NCBI GenBank assembly: GCA_020205615.1
Contig: CM035160.1
Span: 125,207,605 to 125,271,604 of the forward strand
Length of the DNA stretch: 64,000 nt
DNA from: Panax quinquefolius
Lineage: Eukaryota; Streptophyta; Magnoliopsida; Apiales; Araliaceae
Reading direction: 5' to 3'
Of the stretch, positions 46,036-57,251 are shown piece after piece. The stretch's first letter is position 1; each line of letters starts with the position of its first letter. Below the pieces are notes generated by a model that searched no databases, was not told the origin of the DNA, and was given only the letters and a program-made list of their open reading frames with translations. A program made the translations under genes and the position numbers.

Positions 46036-46918
46036 ATGCAACAATCGGCGCATCAAGATGGTCCATCAAAGATCTCAATGGCGATTCAGATATTATTCAC
46101 TCGCGACTCCATCAACAAAGAGAGTTTATCATATAAACCCTTGGCATCAACATGCGAAAGGACTGGGGCATTTGTCCAATTCCAAGAAATGGAATGATCT
46201 TAAGGCGGGATCAAGCCTCTCAGCAAAAGCAGGAGCCCAATAACAAAGGTCTAGCAAATGAAATCCTCCTCATCAAATTTGTCAACCGGCGCCAAATTCT
46301 CACAAATTGAGACCTCTATACTTAAGTTCAAATATTGGAAGAAAAAGAATGAGATGCACCCTCCAAGGATGTTAGCGGCATTCAGGTCATTAGTTCAACC
46401 GGGTTGTGAATCAAACGCTTAAGGAAATGGGGCACAAGTACCCAACAGATAAATGAAACTCCAAATCACCTCAAGAAGGGTGAGACATTGGGTGGTTGTC
46501 ATCAATCTAACGTAACATCAGGCGAAGTCTAGTGAAGTAATCCATGGAATATTACTTCAGCGAAGGTATCAGAAGATCTGGTATCCCAAACCATTACTAT
46601 CAATACAGCGCGACATCAACACATTTCAGCGATGAAAGCTTCGTATATCACCGTTCGAGTGGGAACTAGAAAAGTTTATGATCAATGAAAGTCACCGCTG
46701 AACTACCACCTAATATATCGGGAGGGTCTGGTGATTTCAGAACGTCAACCCCATCAGAGATGTGGAAAACATCTCAACTTATCTTCATCAAACAAGCATC
46801 AGCGATTAAATTCCAAACCATTGAAGTCAACACCAAAGATCAGTAGCAAAGAATGATCGATTAGAAGGTAAAGCGATTTGTGAATACATTTTAACATTCA
46901 TCATAATATTCATTACAT
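46036..46918 (+). other. 3' non-coding region of Tat-B
   Basis: Continues Tat-B after the nested element. No open frame above 61 residues and no recognised domain. Long untranslated 3' regions are usual for the Tat lineage. Confidence 0.6.
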
Positions 46919-47095
46919 CATGATTTGCGATATGCGATATGCGGTTTATGATATATGCGATTTATGGCGCGATATGCGAAATATGATATGCGAAATGCAA
47001 TGTGCGAGTTGCGAAGTGCGATTTGGCCAAATGCGAAAAGAGATGTGTGATGTGCGAAATATGATGTGCGATTTACGAACTGCGATTTGCGAAAA
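46919..47095 (+). repeat. TGCGA-rich degenerate tandem array in the Tat-B 3' region
   Basis: About 20 occurrences of ATGCGA, TTGCGA or GTGCGA spaced 7 to 18 bp. The open frame through it (MICDMRY...) is just its translation. Confidence 0.85.
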
Positions 47096-47230
47096 CATTG
47101 TCACATTCATCATAAACATTCACTACATTGCGGTTTACATCATTGAAAATACCTTGTCATGTTTCAAGTAGCCCATTAATCTTTATCATGTCCATTCCAT
47201 TGCATTTCATGAACATGATAAAGAGGCATC

Positions 47231-48401
47231 TCGTAGACACTCAAAATTTTCTTCATCATTATTAACATCAGCAGGAGGACATATTCGCCTTTTAAGAGGG
47301 AACCCTGAAAGATAATCCAAATCCATACCGGATACTACCGGAAGTTCATCATCAAAGCCCGGATTGCAATCTGGGAGTAACTAAATTCAACCCTGAGATA
47401 ACCCCAGGCTTGCGACACTGATACCGGACATTACAATCAAGAAGACCGATTAATCTCTTGAGATGACCACGAGGTATCCAGTCTCGGTCCCAACCATGGG
47501 AATAAGTTAAGCCAACCTCAGAGATGACCCTGAGGATAGTCAAAGTAAACAGCAAGCCAACCTCAGAGATAACCCTAAGAAACGATCGCTATAATCACAT
47601 GAGAACCGGAGATAACCCCGGAGGGCAAATGGTCATTTTGCCAACTCAACTTCACTTCAAATCAAATACACTCATCTCAACTCAAAATACTTCAAAGGAA
47701 GTCCCACAAGAGTGATATCATAACTCCGGAGCGCAAACTAAATAGAACGACTCACCGGATTGCCTGACGGAAACCCGGGAATGCCATTTAGGTCATGGAC
47801 CCATCTTCCTGGAATCAAAAAAGGTCAAATCATATATCATTGTGTCGCTCTAGGAAAGAGCTTTCCGGAATGGTATGGCAAGCTTCCATCGGACTCCCGG
47901 ATTGAAAGTTATGAGCGGAAATAATCAATGCAGACACCTGCGGCCAAGAAGAAAGTGCACTGCAGGCCAAAGAGGTGTACACTGCTGCTCCAACCTCTAT
48001 AAATAGAGGGCTTGGGGTGGCCATTTTGCAAGAAAAAAAGACGGAGAAACCCTACACAATTCACTCTGCACTCGCCCATACAGTGTATTTTCCCACTTTT
48101 AAACACCCTGTGAGCTCATATATAGCCTCTTTGTACCCACAAAAAGCCAAGAGTTTACCCACTCTAAAGATATAGAAGTCTTTTTATCACCACCGTAAGC
48201 CTTCACACACACTTTAGAGTCTTTCTCTTCATCTTTGCACACACCCTTCTACACGCTTGAGAGTCGTGTTGCTTGCTTTTTGCCTTAACTTCTATCTGCA
48301 GTGGTTTCATTCCATCATCAGATATATATATATATATATGAACCGTGGTCGGACTTTATTTGATGATCCCGGATTTTATATCCTATATGCTTATTCGCTT
48401 T

Positions 48402-48438
<37 letters not shown>

Positions 48439-49481
48439 ATGTATATTGTCCCACCTAGAGTTTACTTCGTCGTGGTTGATCTCTCATTATAACTTTCTTT
48501 ACATTTTGTCCTCGCTCGAGTTTACTTCGTGGCGCTTACCGTGATTTATTCTGACTTTATTTACATTATATCCCGCCTGAGTTTCCTTCGTGGCGGTTGA
48601 TCAAATTCATCTACCTTTTATTTACATTTCGATCCCCATGGAGGTGCTTTGTGGTTGGTGATCTTGTCTGTATATATATATTTATAGCTTTTATATATAT
48701 ACCTACTTACTGCTTTCATAAAAAAATGCGATTTTGTGAGTCTATGAATCATGTGATCACTGATTCATTCCATTGAATCTAGATTCGGTTCTGTGATGGA
48801 CATTTTCACCGTAGAAGGCTTTGTAATTTATTCTCATGTCTCGAATTACCTCGGATGGTTTCCATACCCACGAGGAAGTCGGCATTTTCTTTGTACATTA
48901 TTTTTATACTTGGATGCCTCGCATCTCACAAATAAAATCAATCAAGCCGATCACTTAATAAAATGGGAGTGTAAAGGTCTCAATTCCTATTGAGCATCGT
49001 GGTTTAAAAACCTCTTTATAAAACATCACCGCCATATCTTGCTAAAACTAAAATTTTACATAAATTCAGACACTGTATATAGGTTCAACGAGGCCTCGCA
49101 TAACTTCCAAATAACAGCACATTGATTCACACACACACACTCGATAATAGTTTCATGTAAAGAGGCGGTCACCGTGGTAACATTTGATGTCTGGGGTGCC
49201 TAACACCTTCCCCGCATAACCAAGTCCCCTGACCCTAAACGATCTCTTGCTTTCACCGAATTCGTATAATGTTGTCACATCGCTTGGTCAATGTGCAAAC
49301 CTATTCTCAATTGCGTTGGTATAACCATTTAAAAAACCAACTGGTGACTCTTAACAATCCCATCGTCGACAATATACATGTCGGACCTTTTTCACTTGAT
49401 TTTTCAAACAAATCTCACCTAAAATGAGAACACCAAAGAACAAGTAACGGATAGGGACATCCAAAAATCCCGACGTCGACA
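47231..49481 (+). repeat. 3' LTR of Tat-B
   Basis: Begins TCGTAGACACTC and ends CCCGACGTCGACA. TATA box at 47998-48005. Preceded by GATAAAGAGGCATC, which would hold the purine tract. It has fewer TA units than the 5' LTR. Confidence 0.9.
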
Positions 49482-49486
49482 CACAT
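49482..49486 (+). other. Target-site duplication CACAT, right copy (Tat-B)
   Basis: Matches 31239-31243; the sequence after it resumes the element 5 integrase. Confidence 0.92.
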
Positions 49487-50040
49487 GATCTCCTATATCA
49501 AATTCCACGACCTTTCGATGAAGATCAGCATAACTCTTTTGTCGATCTTGTGTGGTTTTTATACGTTGTCTGATCATTTGAATCTTTTCCGTAGTCATAA
49601 GTACCAAGTCCGGTCCCAACAACGTTGCTTCACCCACCTCATCCCAGCATACTGAAGAACGACACTTTCTTCTATACAATGCTTCAAATGGAGCCATGCC
49701 ACTACTTGCTTGATAACTGTTGTTGTAGGAAAACTCCACCAATGGTAAGAACTTGTCCCAACTTCCCTTGAAATCAAGGACACAGATTCATAATAGATCT
49801 TCAAGAGTTTGAATAGTCCTCTCCGATCGTCTGCTCGTCTTCGAGGATGATATGCCGAGCTAAATCGTAAGTCCGTGCCCATAGCTTTTTGCAAACTAAC
49901 CCAAAATCGTGAAGTGAATCTTGGGTCTCGATCGTAAACTATGGATACCGGTATACCATGCGCCTTACAATCTGCTTTATGTACATACTGAACAAGACGT
50001 TCAAGTATATAAGTTTCTCGACGGTGAAGAAATGAGCTAA
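49487..50040 (-). pseudogene. Integrase core, element 5 (continued)
   Basis: On the minus strand 49743-50045 reads YILERLVQYVHKADCKAHGIP, then the second catalytic aspartate in [20 protein letters not shown], and SSAYHPR. A frameshift disrupts the catalytic-glutamate region. Positions 49487-49742 continue VEFSYNNSYQASSGMAPFEAL, YRRKCRSSVCWDEV and SYADLHRKVVEFDIGDHV. The sequence breaks off at about 50040, before the first aspartate. Confidence 0.87.
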
Positions 50041-50066
50041 CTTCAATTAAAGTTTGTACTCGTATT

Positions 50067-51922
50067 TCATTAGGTTTGTAGTATTCATCAAAAATTGCAA
50101 AAATAAAGCGGAAATGTGTAAAAATCGAGTTTAAAAATTTACAAACCATATACCCGGATCACCCTTTATGCATAATTATTAATTAAGCGAAAAGATAAAG
50201 AATAAAATCATACCCTTGAAGATCAAGCTTCCTCAGTGCACAAGTTCACCTCCAAATCCTTTTCGCGTTCAACTTGAATCCATAGGGTTTGGTTCCTTTC
50301 CTTTGATCAACGTTAGCCACCCAAGTGTTTGGCCTCTAGGGTGATCCACCAAGGAAGAAGAAGGATTCAAGAAGATGGGTGGTTGGCTAAACCCTAGTTT
50401 TCTATCTCTATAGAAAAGGGCGTACTCTCCAACCATTGGAATTATAACGTATATATAATATCAATGATATAAAGACTCCTCTTATAAATAGATGTCAAGT
50501 AACCTATAAAATAAGGTTTATTTAATTAATTAAACCCTTTTAATTAATTAAAGCTCCCTAATCTTATTAAGGATAATTAATTAAACTCCTTTAACTAATT
50601 TTCCTTCCTAATCCAATTAGGAATAAATGAGAGTACTTATATTAAATTAATTCCTAAACTCTTTTAGAAATTAAAATAATAATAATAATTGTAATAATAT
50701 TAATAAGACTCCTCTTATTAATTTATATTTAATATTTCTAAAATATTAAATAATAAATATTAAGCTATTTAATTTATTCTATCACCATAGATTAAATTAA
50801 ATATACATAACATATTATTACGATTATGCCATTAACTTCTTAAATAATTATTCTTCCTTTTATGGTGTGACCCTTTAGGTTCTCCATATTAAACCGGTTG
50901 TGAATAAATCAATTAGAACAATTCTAATCTTATTTAAATAAATAAATTAAACAATTAATTTATTTAAATAAATAATATTTATTCTGATAGGGATAAGCCT
51001 CCTAGCGATCAACGACTTTCCGGATAATATAGATTTCAACATTAATCATAAAAGAACCTTTGAGTAAATAATTCTACCGTATGCAATTCAATCCTTCCAC
51101 CATACATGTCCCAATTAAATATAAGGCATGGAATTCTTGTCAAGTCTTATTTTATTTAATTATATGTATTTCGATCCTTAAATGCACAACTCTAAATAAT
51201 GCAAATTAGAAACTCCTTTCTAATTTCATTACGCTTTAACCAAGGACTACTTTGGGTTGTCATTTATCGAATCACATAGGACATTTCTCTTCTTTTAATA
51301 AAGTGGTAGATTCTTTATTGATCATACATTATCTCCATGTATAACTTATTATACCCAAGCATACCCTTTGATATACCTAAGGGTCTTAAGGAATAAGTCA
51401 AAGTATAACTCATCATACACAAGATACTATGATGATCTCAAGTCCAAGGATCACTTGTACTACTATCACTATAGAATTCTATTGACGAACGAAAGTAAAA
51501 CTCCATTAGGTATTCCTTAGCGAGCCACGTTCGGTGAACTTATTCTCTAATAAGCACCTACATACTTGCTTTAGTGTCTCCACACAAATGATCATGAGAT
51601 CAATCATCCTCATCCAATGAAATGCAACGTATGTACCAATCTATCCGGGATTCACTAATCCCCAATTTAGTAATCCAATGATTGGGAACTATTTTAGTTT
51701 TAAGCTTTCTAAGAATTTAGATCTCATTAGAATGATCATCATCATTATTCTAAAAGCATTGCTTAAAACTATGGGTTTATCACATATTATAAAATAGCAT
51801 CATCGTAGATAATTAAAAGCCTTTAATAAATTAATACTTTTTATTAATAAATGAATAAGATTATTACAAAGTATATGCTTTATCATCAAACATGATTGGC
51901 TTGTGTATGCATATTACTTTCA
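50067..51922 (-). repeat. 3' LTR of the copia element
   Basis: 1.86 kb, ending ATTACTTTCA. Closely matches 57252-59125 with small indels. A TATTTATA-like promoter motif is present in the counterpart. Confidence 0.9.
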
Positions 51923-51940
51923 ATCTCCCACTTGCACTAA
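51923..51940 (-). other. Polypurine tract of the copia element
   Basis: The minus strand reads AGTGCAAGTGGGAGAT, the very common Ty1/copia tract, directly before the 3' LTR. Confidence 0.9.
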
Positions 51941-52019
51941 AGCCCGATCGCCATTGGTATCTTATACTCTTCTTCTTCTAAGTGTGACGATTATCCTGTT
52001 TGTTGGATAAGCTTTAGTT

Positions 52020-52640
52020 AATGGATATGTAATGTTGTTCTTGAGAGTCCACTATCTCTATAGTGATTTCCCATCTTTCAATGATTCTAATAATCAAATG
52101 AAAGTGCCACAACACATGTTTAGATCCAAGATGAGACTTAGGAACTATTCCTAGTTACGTAATGAACTTTTAATCCAAACAATCAACTTGCGGCTTCATT
52201 TATAGCTATATACTTTGTCTTTATCACTAAACCAACTCTCTTTCTTTTTTTGGAACCTTTCGAATTCATTTGCACCACCGATTAAGGTAACACTTTACCT
52301 TAAAGTGGATTTTTACATCGTCTTTGGTGCATCGAAAAACTTGAGTCTGTTAAGCCCTCTAGTTTTAATTTAGACCCACCATGAATATGATCACATCCTT
52401 AGTGCGGGTTAAGCACTTTAAGATGTTTTTCACATTCATGATGAACTTCTCCATAATATGGTGATCGACATCGGGTCTCGTACATTTCATTGCATACATG
52501 ATATAGTCACTCATGCGATCTCTCTTTTCGAGTCTTTGGGGACTATTAAGAGATACACTCCATAGCTCATCAACATGAGACATCTCTTGGAGTTTGCCAT
52601 GCTAAACGACTTTAGCATCAAATGAATATCGTTCCTTGGG
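52020..52640 (-). pseudogene. RNase H, copia element
   Basis: Minus strand 52365-52583 reads IMYAMKCTRPDV, the hallmark RT-RNase H junction of Ty1/copia, and NILKCLTRTKDVI. Further along (about 52080-52130) GSKHVLWHFHLI matches the conserved SKHVLRRYHLIRE near the enzyme's end. Other parts are missing or out of frame. Confidence 0.82.
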
Positions 52641-53030
52641 TTAAGTTGAGCATCCTTTTAAATCTATCTATATAGATTTATATCCCCAATAATGATACTC
52701 TTCCCAAATCATTCATGGAGGAATGTTTGAACAACTTTATCTTTCTTGATTGTAGCATTGGTATGTAATTCCTCATCCGTAGTATATCAACATATAATAC
52801 TAGAAATTTCAAACTCTTTTGATTGCTCATCATGACCCTTTTATACACACTAGAACTCTTACCTCATCATATGTAACTCGGGATCATCATCTTCATGATG
52901 CGTACCTCATCATCATCATCCATGATGAATCCATACCTCCTAGGTATCTTGATGGTACTATTCGGTTTATGATTCGGTTTGTGGTACAATAGGTCTATCT
53001 ATAGTTCCTCTTATTTGACTTATAGTGTTT
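52641..53030 (-). pseudogene. Reverse transcriptase remnant, copia element
   Basis: The catalytic strand reads KFLVLYVDILR at 52778-52809, where YVDDIL is expected; one aspartate codon has been deleted. The rest is short and broken, and the RT N-terminal half is largely missing. Confidence 0.72.
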
Positions 53031-53684
53031 TGTGGTTCTTGAACTCTTCAAGATCTATTATCCTCCCACTAGCCCCTTGATGATAAACACCTTTATCTTA
53101 GAAGGCGTGTTTCGTAACAAACACCTTTTGCTAAGTAGGATTATAGAACATATACCTAAACTTACTTTAGGATGTCCCACAAATCAGTACTTGTCAAATC
53201 TTGTCCCAAGCTTATCCTTTGAAACCTTTTCACATAAGTTGGACAACCCTTATCTTAACATACTTAAGATTAGGAATCCTCCACATCCATAACTTTTATG
53301 GAGTCTTGGGGTAGGATTTTGAGGTTACCTTTTTAAGTAGATATCGACCCATTTCTAGGACATGATCCTGAAGGATCTTTGGAATGTCGGTAAAATCATT
53401 ATGGACCGCACCATGTCCAACAAGGTATGATTTTTCCTTCGAGATACATCAATCAATTATTACGTATCGGGATGTGTCCATTATGAAAAAACCATTTGAG
53501 ATGATCTAGAAACTTATTGCACAAGTATTTATTCCTTGATCTAATCAAAGAATCTTAATACTTTGCCAATTTGTTTCACTTACAATTCTTTGAACCTTTC
53601 AAATAATTCACACTTGTATTCAACAAATACATACATTCAACTCTTTGAATGATCATCTCCTTTTCTTATACTAGTTTGTTCAAT
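53031..53684 (-). pseudogene. Integrase, copia element
   Basis: Frameshifted but readable. Near 53350-53560 I read SNGILSQWTPP-like wording, then SRRKNHTLLDMVRSIM, the region with the catalytic glutamate. At about 53100-53240 it reads KDKLGTRFDKY, FVGHPKVSLG and, lower, RNTPSKIKVF, the C-terminal GKGY-type region. The plus-strand open frame at 53032-53292 is antisense. Confidence 0.82.
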
Positions 53685-53951
53685 TTACAAAATTATTTTC
53701 ATGTAAGTCAGTATACAAAATCCATTAAGTAATATTTCAGTTCTATACAAAACATTATTATTATAAATAGAACAACAATTGTTCTTAATTATAATACCAA
53801 AATTTTTATTGTCCAACAATAAAATGGAAATAATGTTTCTAACAAGAATTGGAATACAATAACAACTTATTGACTTAATAGATTTGCCCGTAGGCAGTGC
53901 TAAACTATAAGTTTCTATAGCTAATGCAGCAACCTTTGCTTCATTTTCCAC
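53685..53951 (-). pseudogene. Protease end and GAG-pre-integrase domain, copia element
   Basis: An 88-residue open stretch: EAKVAALAIETYSLALPTGK, CYCIPILVRNIISILLLD and NNCCSIYNNNVLY. This is the region after the protease active site and before the integrase zinc-binding domain in Ty1/copia. It is followed by a frame break. Confidence 0.82.
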
Positions 53952-54152
53952 ACATAGGATTACTTATCTTTGTTTAACTTTCTACTTCTGCTTGGTCCCT
54001 TCATAAATCTATATTTATGATAACCAAAGTCGGTATCCAATACCCAAGTAGAACCTTGACTTAAAGAAAAATTTATTTTAAATCATGAACAAAAGCGTAT
54101 TTATAACAAAACTTCATTAAAGCTTCTTTGGTTAGCCTCTGCAAGATGCTTC

Positions 54153-54853
54153 TCATGATTTCTTTCCGGTGTCGGGCTTATTGCGGTGGAAGCAAACTCC
54201 TTTGCTATCCGTGTCGATTTTGTTCTTATTATCCTTTGTTTTTGCCTTTCTATTTACCTTCTTTGAATCGTTCTTCTTTTTTGAAGATCCTTTGGCCCCT
54301 ACCGATGAAGACTTGGTCTTTCTTGGTTGAAAAGTGACTCTCATCATTTTTCAACATGTTAAGCAAATCAACGAAGGCGATATCTAGCTTGTTTATATGA
54401 AAAATTCACAACAATTGTGAAAGGAGTCAGGGAGTGAGTGCAAGATCAAATCTTGGCTCAACTCTCCATCCATGACAAAACCGGTTGTCTAATTGATCGA
54501 TCAAATTGATTATGTTAAGAACTTTTTTTGCATCTTTATAGTGCCATTGGCCATTCTAGATCGGAAGAGCTCCTTGAATGTCGATATCTATCGGTCCTAC
54601 TTTCCTCACCATCAACTACTTGATGTGCGGGAATATAGTAGGAAGCATCCATAGTTTCATCTTGTGGCTGAAGCTCGTTACTCGTGGATCTGAGCATGAT
54701 GCGTTGAGCCAACCAATGTGCATCATCTTGCCACTTTCTAAAAGTAGCAATCTCTTCCTCGGAGGCATTATGCGCAACCATTGCGAGGATAGGCGTATTA
54801 AGGACATAAGATAACTTTTCACCATGAGAACTATTCTCAAATTCCTTAACCAA
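54153..54853 (-). pseudogene. Gag, copia element
   Basis: N-terminal part (54536-54853): KLSYVLNTPILAMVAHNASE, FRKWQDDAHWLAQRIMLRSTSNELQ, MDASY and ESRTDRY, the gag-polypeptide signature of Ty1/copia. The C-terminal part (54153-54347) is a Lys-rich stretch leading to GVCFHRNKPDTGKKS, a degraded CFHCNKPGHWK knuckle. A frameshifted stretch joins them (54348-54535). Confidence 0.84.
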
Positions 54854-55120
54854 TCCGTTTAATTGATTTGGTTAATTTAGCATCTAATATGTTTCGCGAT
54901 GATAGTAATTTAGACATTGTAAAATTACGTAAATGAATTTGTAATTAACAACATTTTAACATACATTCTTTTATTAATTACCAAAATAATTTAGGTCTTG
55001 TTTTAAATTGGTATCTCCCACTATTTTCTTCAAACTATATTACCCTCACTTATATAGTTAAGCAAAATCTAATTAAAGATTTGCTAGTGAGAATAAGGAT
55101 CCCATTTCAAATGTATATAG

Positions 55121-55415
55121 CCTTGTGGTGACACAACAAACTATATATAAATAAATAGGTAGACAACTTTTGTCGATTACATCAACTATGCAACTCCTTT
55201 TCTTTTGCCTCTTAGATTATTTTGATCAGTGGTGGCACATCCGAATCAAAATTATCCAAGTTAAGTCCGACCTAGCACTCCATATATTCAAAAAGAAAAA
55301 TATCATCCTTGTGGTGACACAACAAAACAATATTGTTCAATTTTCTTTATAAGCATCAAATGTGATAAATTAACATCTTAAATACTTAATACTTGCCTTG
55401 TGGTGACACAACAAA
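55121..55415 (-). repeat. 20-bp motif in three dispersed copies, copia leader
   Basis: CCTTGTGGTGACACAACAAA occurs at 55121-55140, 55307-55326 and 55396-55415 without a mismatch over 20 bp, while the sequence between copies is unrelated and AT-rich. Confidence 0.92.
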
Positions 55416-56194
55416 CTCATATTAAATATTTAATACTCTATTAATTTTATCATGCTAGAAAGGCGGCGTTCGATATTCCAAATATCTTTGAGCGCTTAGG
55501 ACTTAATATAAAAAATTGAGGGGTTTGTTATTAATTTGTCTCATCTTGTTTAGCGTAGCATGCATATATATATATAAAATACGCGTCGTATTAATGAACA
55601 TGCGAAGCATGTTTTAATATATAATATATATATATATATAGTATAAGCATGCACATATAGAATACTATATTCTACTACTCGGATTGATTATGGACTTTTA
55701 TTCTAGTTTGGTTCACTAGAGCCACCAAGTGAACCAAAAGGTCAAACTCTAAGGGGTGCGAAATTAATATTTAAATATAACTATTACATTTAAACCCGGC
55801 TCCATTACAAAGCGGGTCTTCATAGCGCTTTGCTTGCTCCTTGATCTCCAATTTTTCAAAATTAATTCTAACTATTCCTATTACAAAACTATTTAAAATA
55901 AATAGAAACCTTGATCGTGATCGAGGGAAGTACATAGGAGAGAGATAGAATTTACATTAAGAAAAATTAGAGAAGGCAGTCTGTGAGACCCCATTTAATA
56001 AAACTCATACATTCATGCATCCAACTAAAATAAAATCCAATCACATTGGTCGATAGTCCATAATCAATCCATTTATTATCATACACATCATCATATGCAT
56101 CGATAAATAACATTCATCTCATGAATAATAAACATTTAATATATATATTGATATCATTTAATGGGCAAATTTAGTTAGTATAAAATCTAATTTT

Positions 56195-56770
56195 GAATCA
56201 AAATAAACTCCTTTATTTTAATCCAAATTTAAATCAAAATAAAACTATTTTATTTTAATTTATCCAATTTTGAATAAAATAAACTATTTTATTTTAATCA
56301 AAATCTTTAATCAAAATAAACTCCTTTATTTTAATTAATTATGGAATCGATTCCATGTAAAAAAAAAATCTTTATTATAAAATAAACTCTTTTATTAAAG
56401 GAAACATGTAATTCTATTAAAGGAAACACGGATTTCTATTCACAAATAAACTCCTTTATTTTGAATAATATGAAATCTTATTTCATATCTAAATAAACTC
56501 CTTTATTTAAGGAAAAAGATGGATTTTTCTTTCTATTCACAAATAAACTCTTTTATTTTGAATAATATGAAATCTTATTTCATATCTAAATAAACTCCTT
56601 TATTTAAGGAAACATGGATTCTTTTCCTATTCACAATTTCAAATCTTTCATAATTAGTTATCATGGAATCCAATTCAAATTCTAATTCCAATTTAAAATT
56701 AGCATGAAATTTAATTTTAAAATTAAAATAAACCTTTTATTTTAATATTAAAATAAACTTTTATTTTAAT
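56195..56770. repeat. Array of about 11 AT-rich hairpins, copia leader
   Basis: Units such as AAATAAACTCCTTTATTT (56201-56218) are inverted repeats with a 7-bp stem. Roughly 11 versions occur, spaced 25 to 130 bp, separated by short AT-rich linkers, some of which also repeat (GGAAACATGGATT). Confidence 0.85.
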
Positions 56771-56784
56771 TATTAAATTATAAA

Positions 56785-56790
56785 TATATA

Positions 56791-56887
<97 letters not shown>

Positions 56888-56943
56888 TATATATATATTA
56901 TATGTATATATTATATCACTTAGGTTATTGGATTAATAAATCC

Positions 56944-56994
<51 letters not shown>

Positions 56995-57016
56995 AATATA
57001 TATATATATATATAAT
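56785..57016. repeat. Long TA microsatellites, copia leader
   Basis: Two runs, about 56785-56900 and 56946-57016, interrupted by a short piece ending in ATCCATTATA. Assembly length is likely unreliable here. Confidence 0.92.
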
Positions 57017-57236
57017 ATATAACATTAAAAATGACGTTAGCATAATATTATCTACGTGAACCGTAAAAGTTAACACGTAAATAAAAATATTTCAAAAAAA
57101 TGTTTTAAAAAAAAAAATAATTTTTTTTTTTTTAATAATAATTTTATATCTGATAAAATTATGCCCAATTAAATTGTTCTAAACACATATCAATATACAT
57201 ATCAAATTAAAACAATTAATAATTAGCATAAAGGTT

Positions 57237-57250
57237 TGGCTCGATGCCAC
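57237..57250 (-). promoter_or_regulatory. Primer-binding site, copia element, degraded
   Basis: The minus strand reads GTGGCATCGAGCC where TGGTATCAGAGCC is expected. It abuts the 5' LTR. Confidence 0.72.
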
Positions 57251-57251
57251 T

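Larger units (their letters stand above)
31244..49481 (+). mobile_element. Complete Tat-lineage element Tat-B, with another element nested inside
   Basis: Two LTRs in the same orientation, a PBS, a Gag remnant, RT, RNase H and integrase remnants and a long 3' non-coding region, flanked by a perfect 5-bp target-site duplication. The outer span is 18.2 kb; without the nested element (37323-46035) it is about 9.5 kb. It lacks most of Gag, the protease, the RT palm and the integrase core, so it could not have moved by its own proteins. Confidence 0.92.
28444..50040 (-). mobile_element. Tekay element 5, split by the Tat-B insertion
   Basis: Its own sequence is 28444-31243 plus 49482-50040: 3' LTR, purine tract, chromodomain and integrase C-terminus, then, across the 18.2-kb Tat-B, the integrase core. 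The integrase reads continuously across the Tat-B target site. The element is truncated at about 50040, so RT, gag and 5' LTR are absent. Confidence 0.85.
54854..57236 (-). other. 5' leader of the copia element
   Basis: 2.4 kb without coding frames between PBS and gag. Contains three copies of a 20-mer, an array of AT-rich hairpins and two long TA runs, listed separately. The stretch 55660-55900 is not repetitive and holds no recognised feature. Confidence 0.7.

Noticed and set aside
37318..46040. Target-site duplication for element 6
   Set aside because: The flanks ACCAC and ATGCA differ, and shifting the borders by a few bases does not give a match.
46920..47171. 83-residue open frame rich in Cys, Met and Asp (MICDMRY...)
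   Set aside because: It is the translation of the TGCGA-rich array, with no start context and no matching gene structure.
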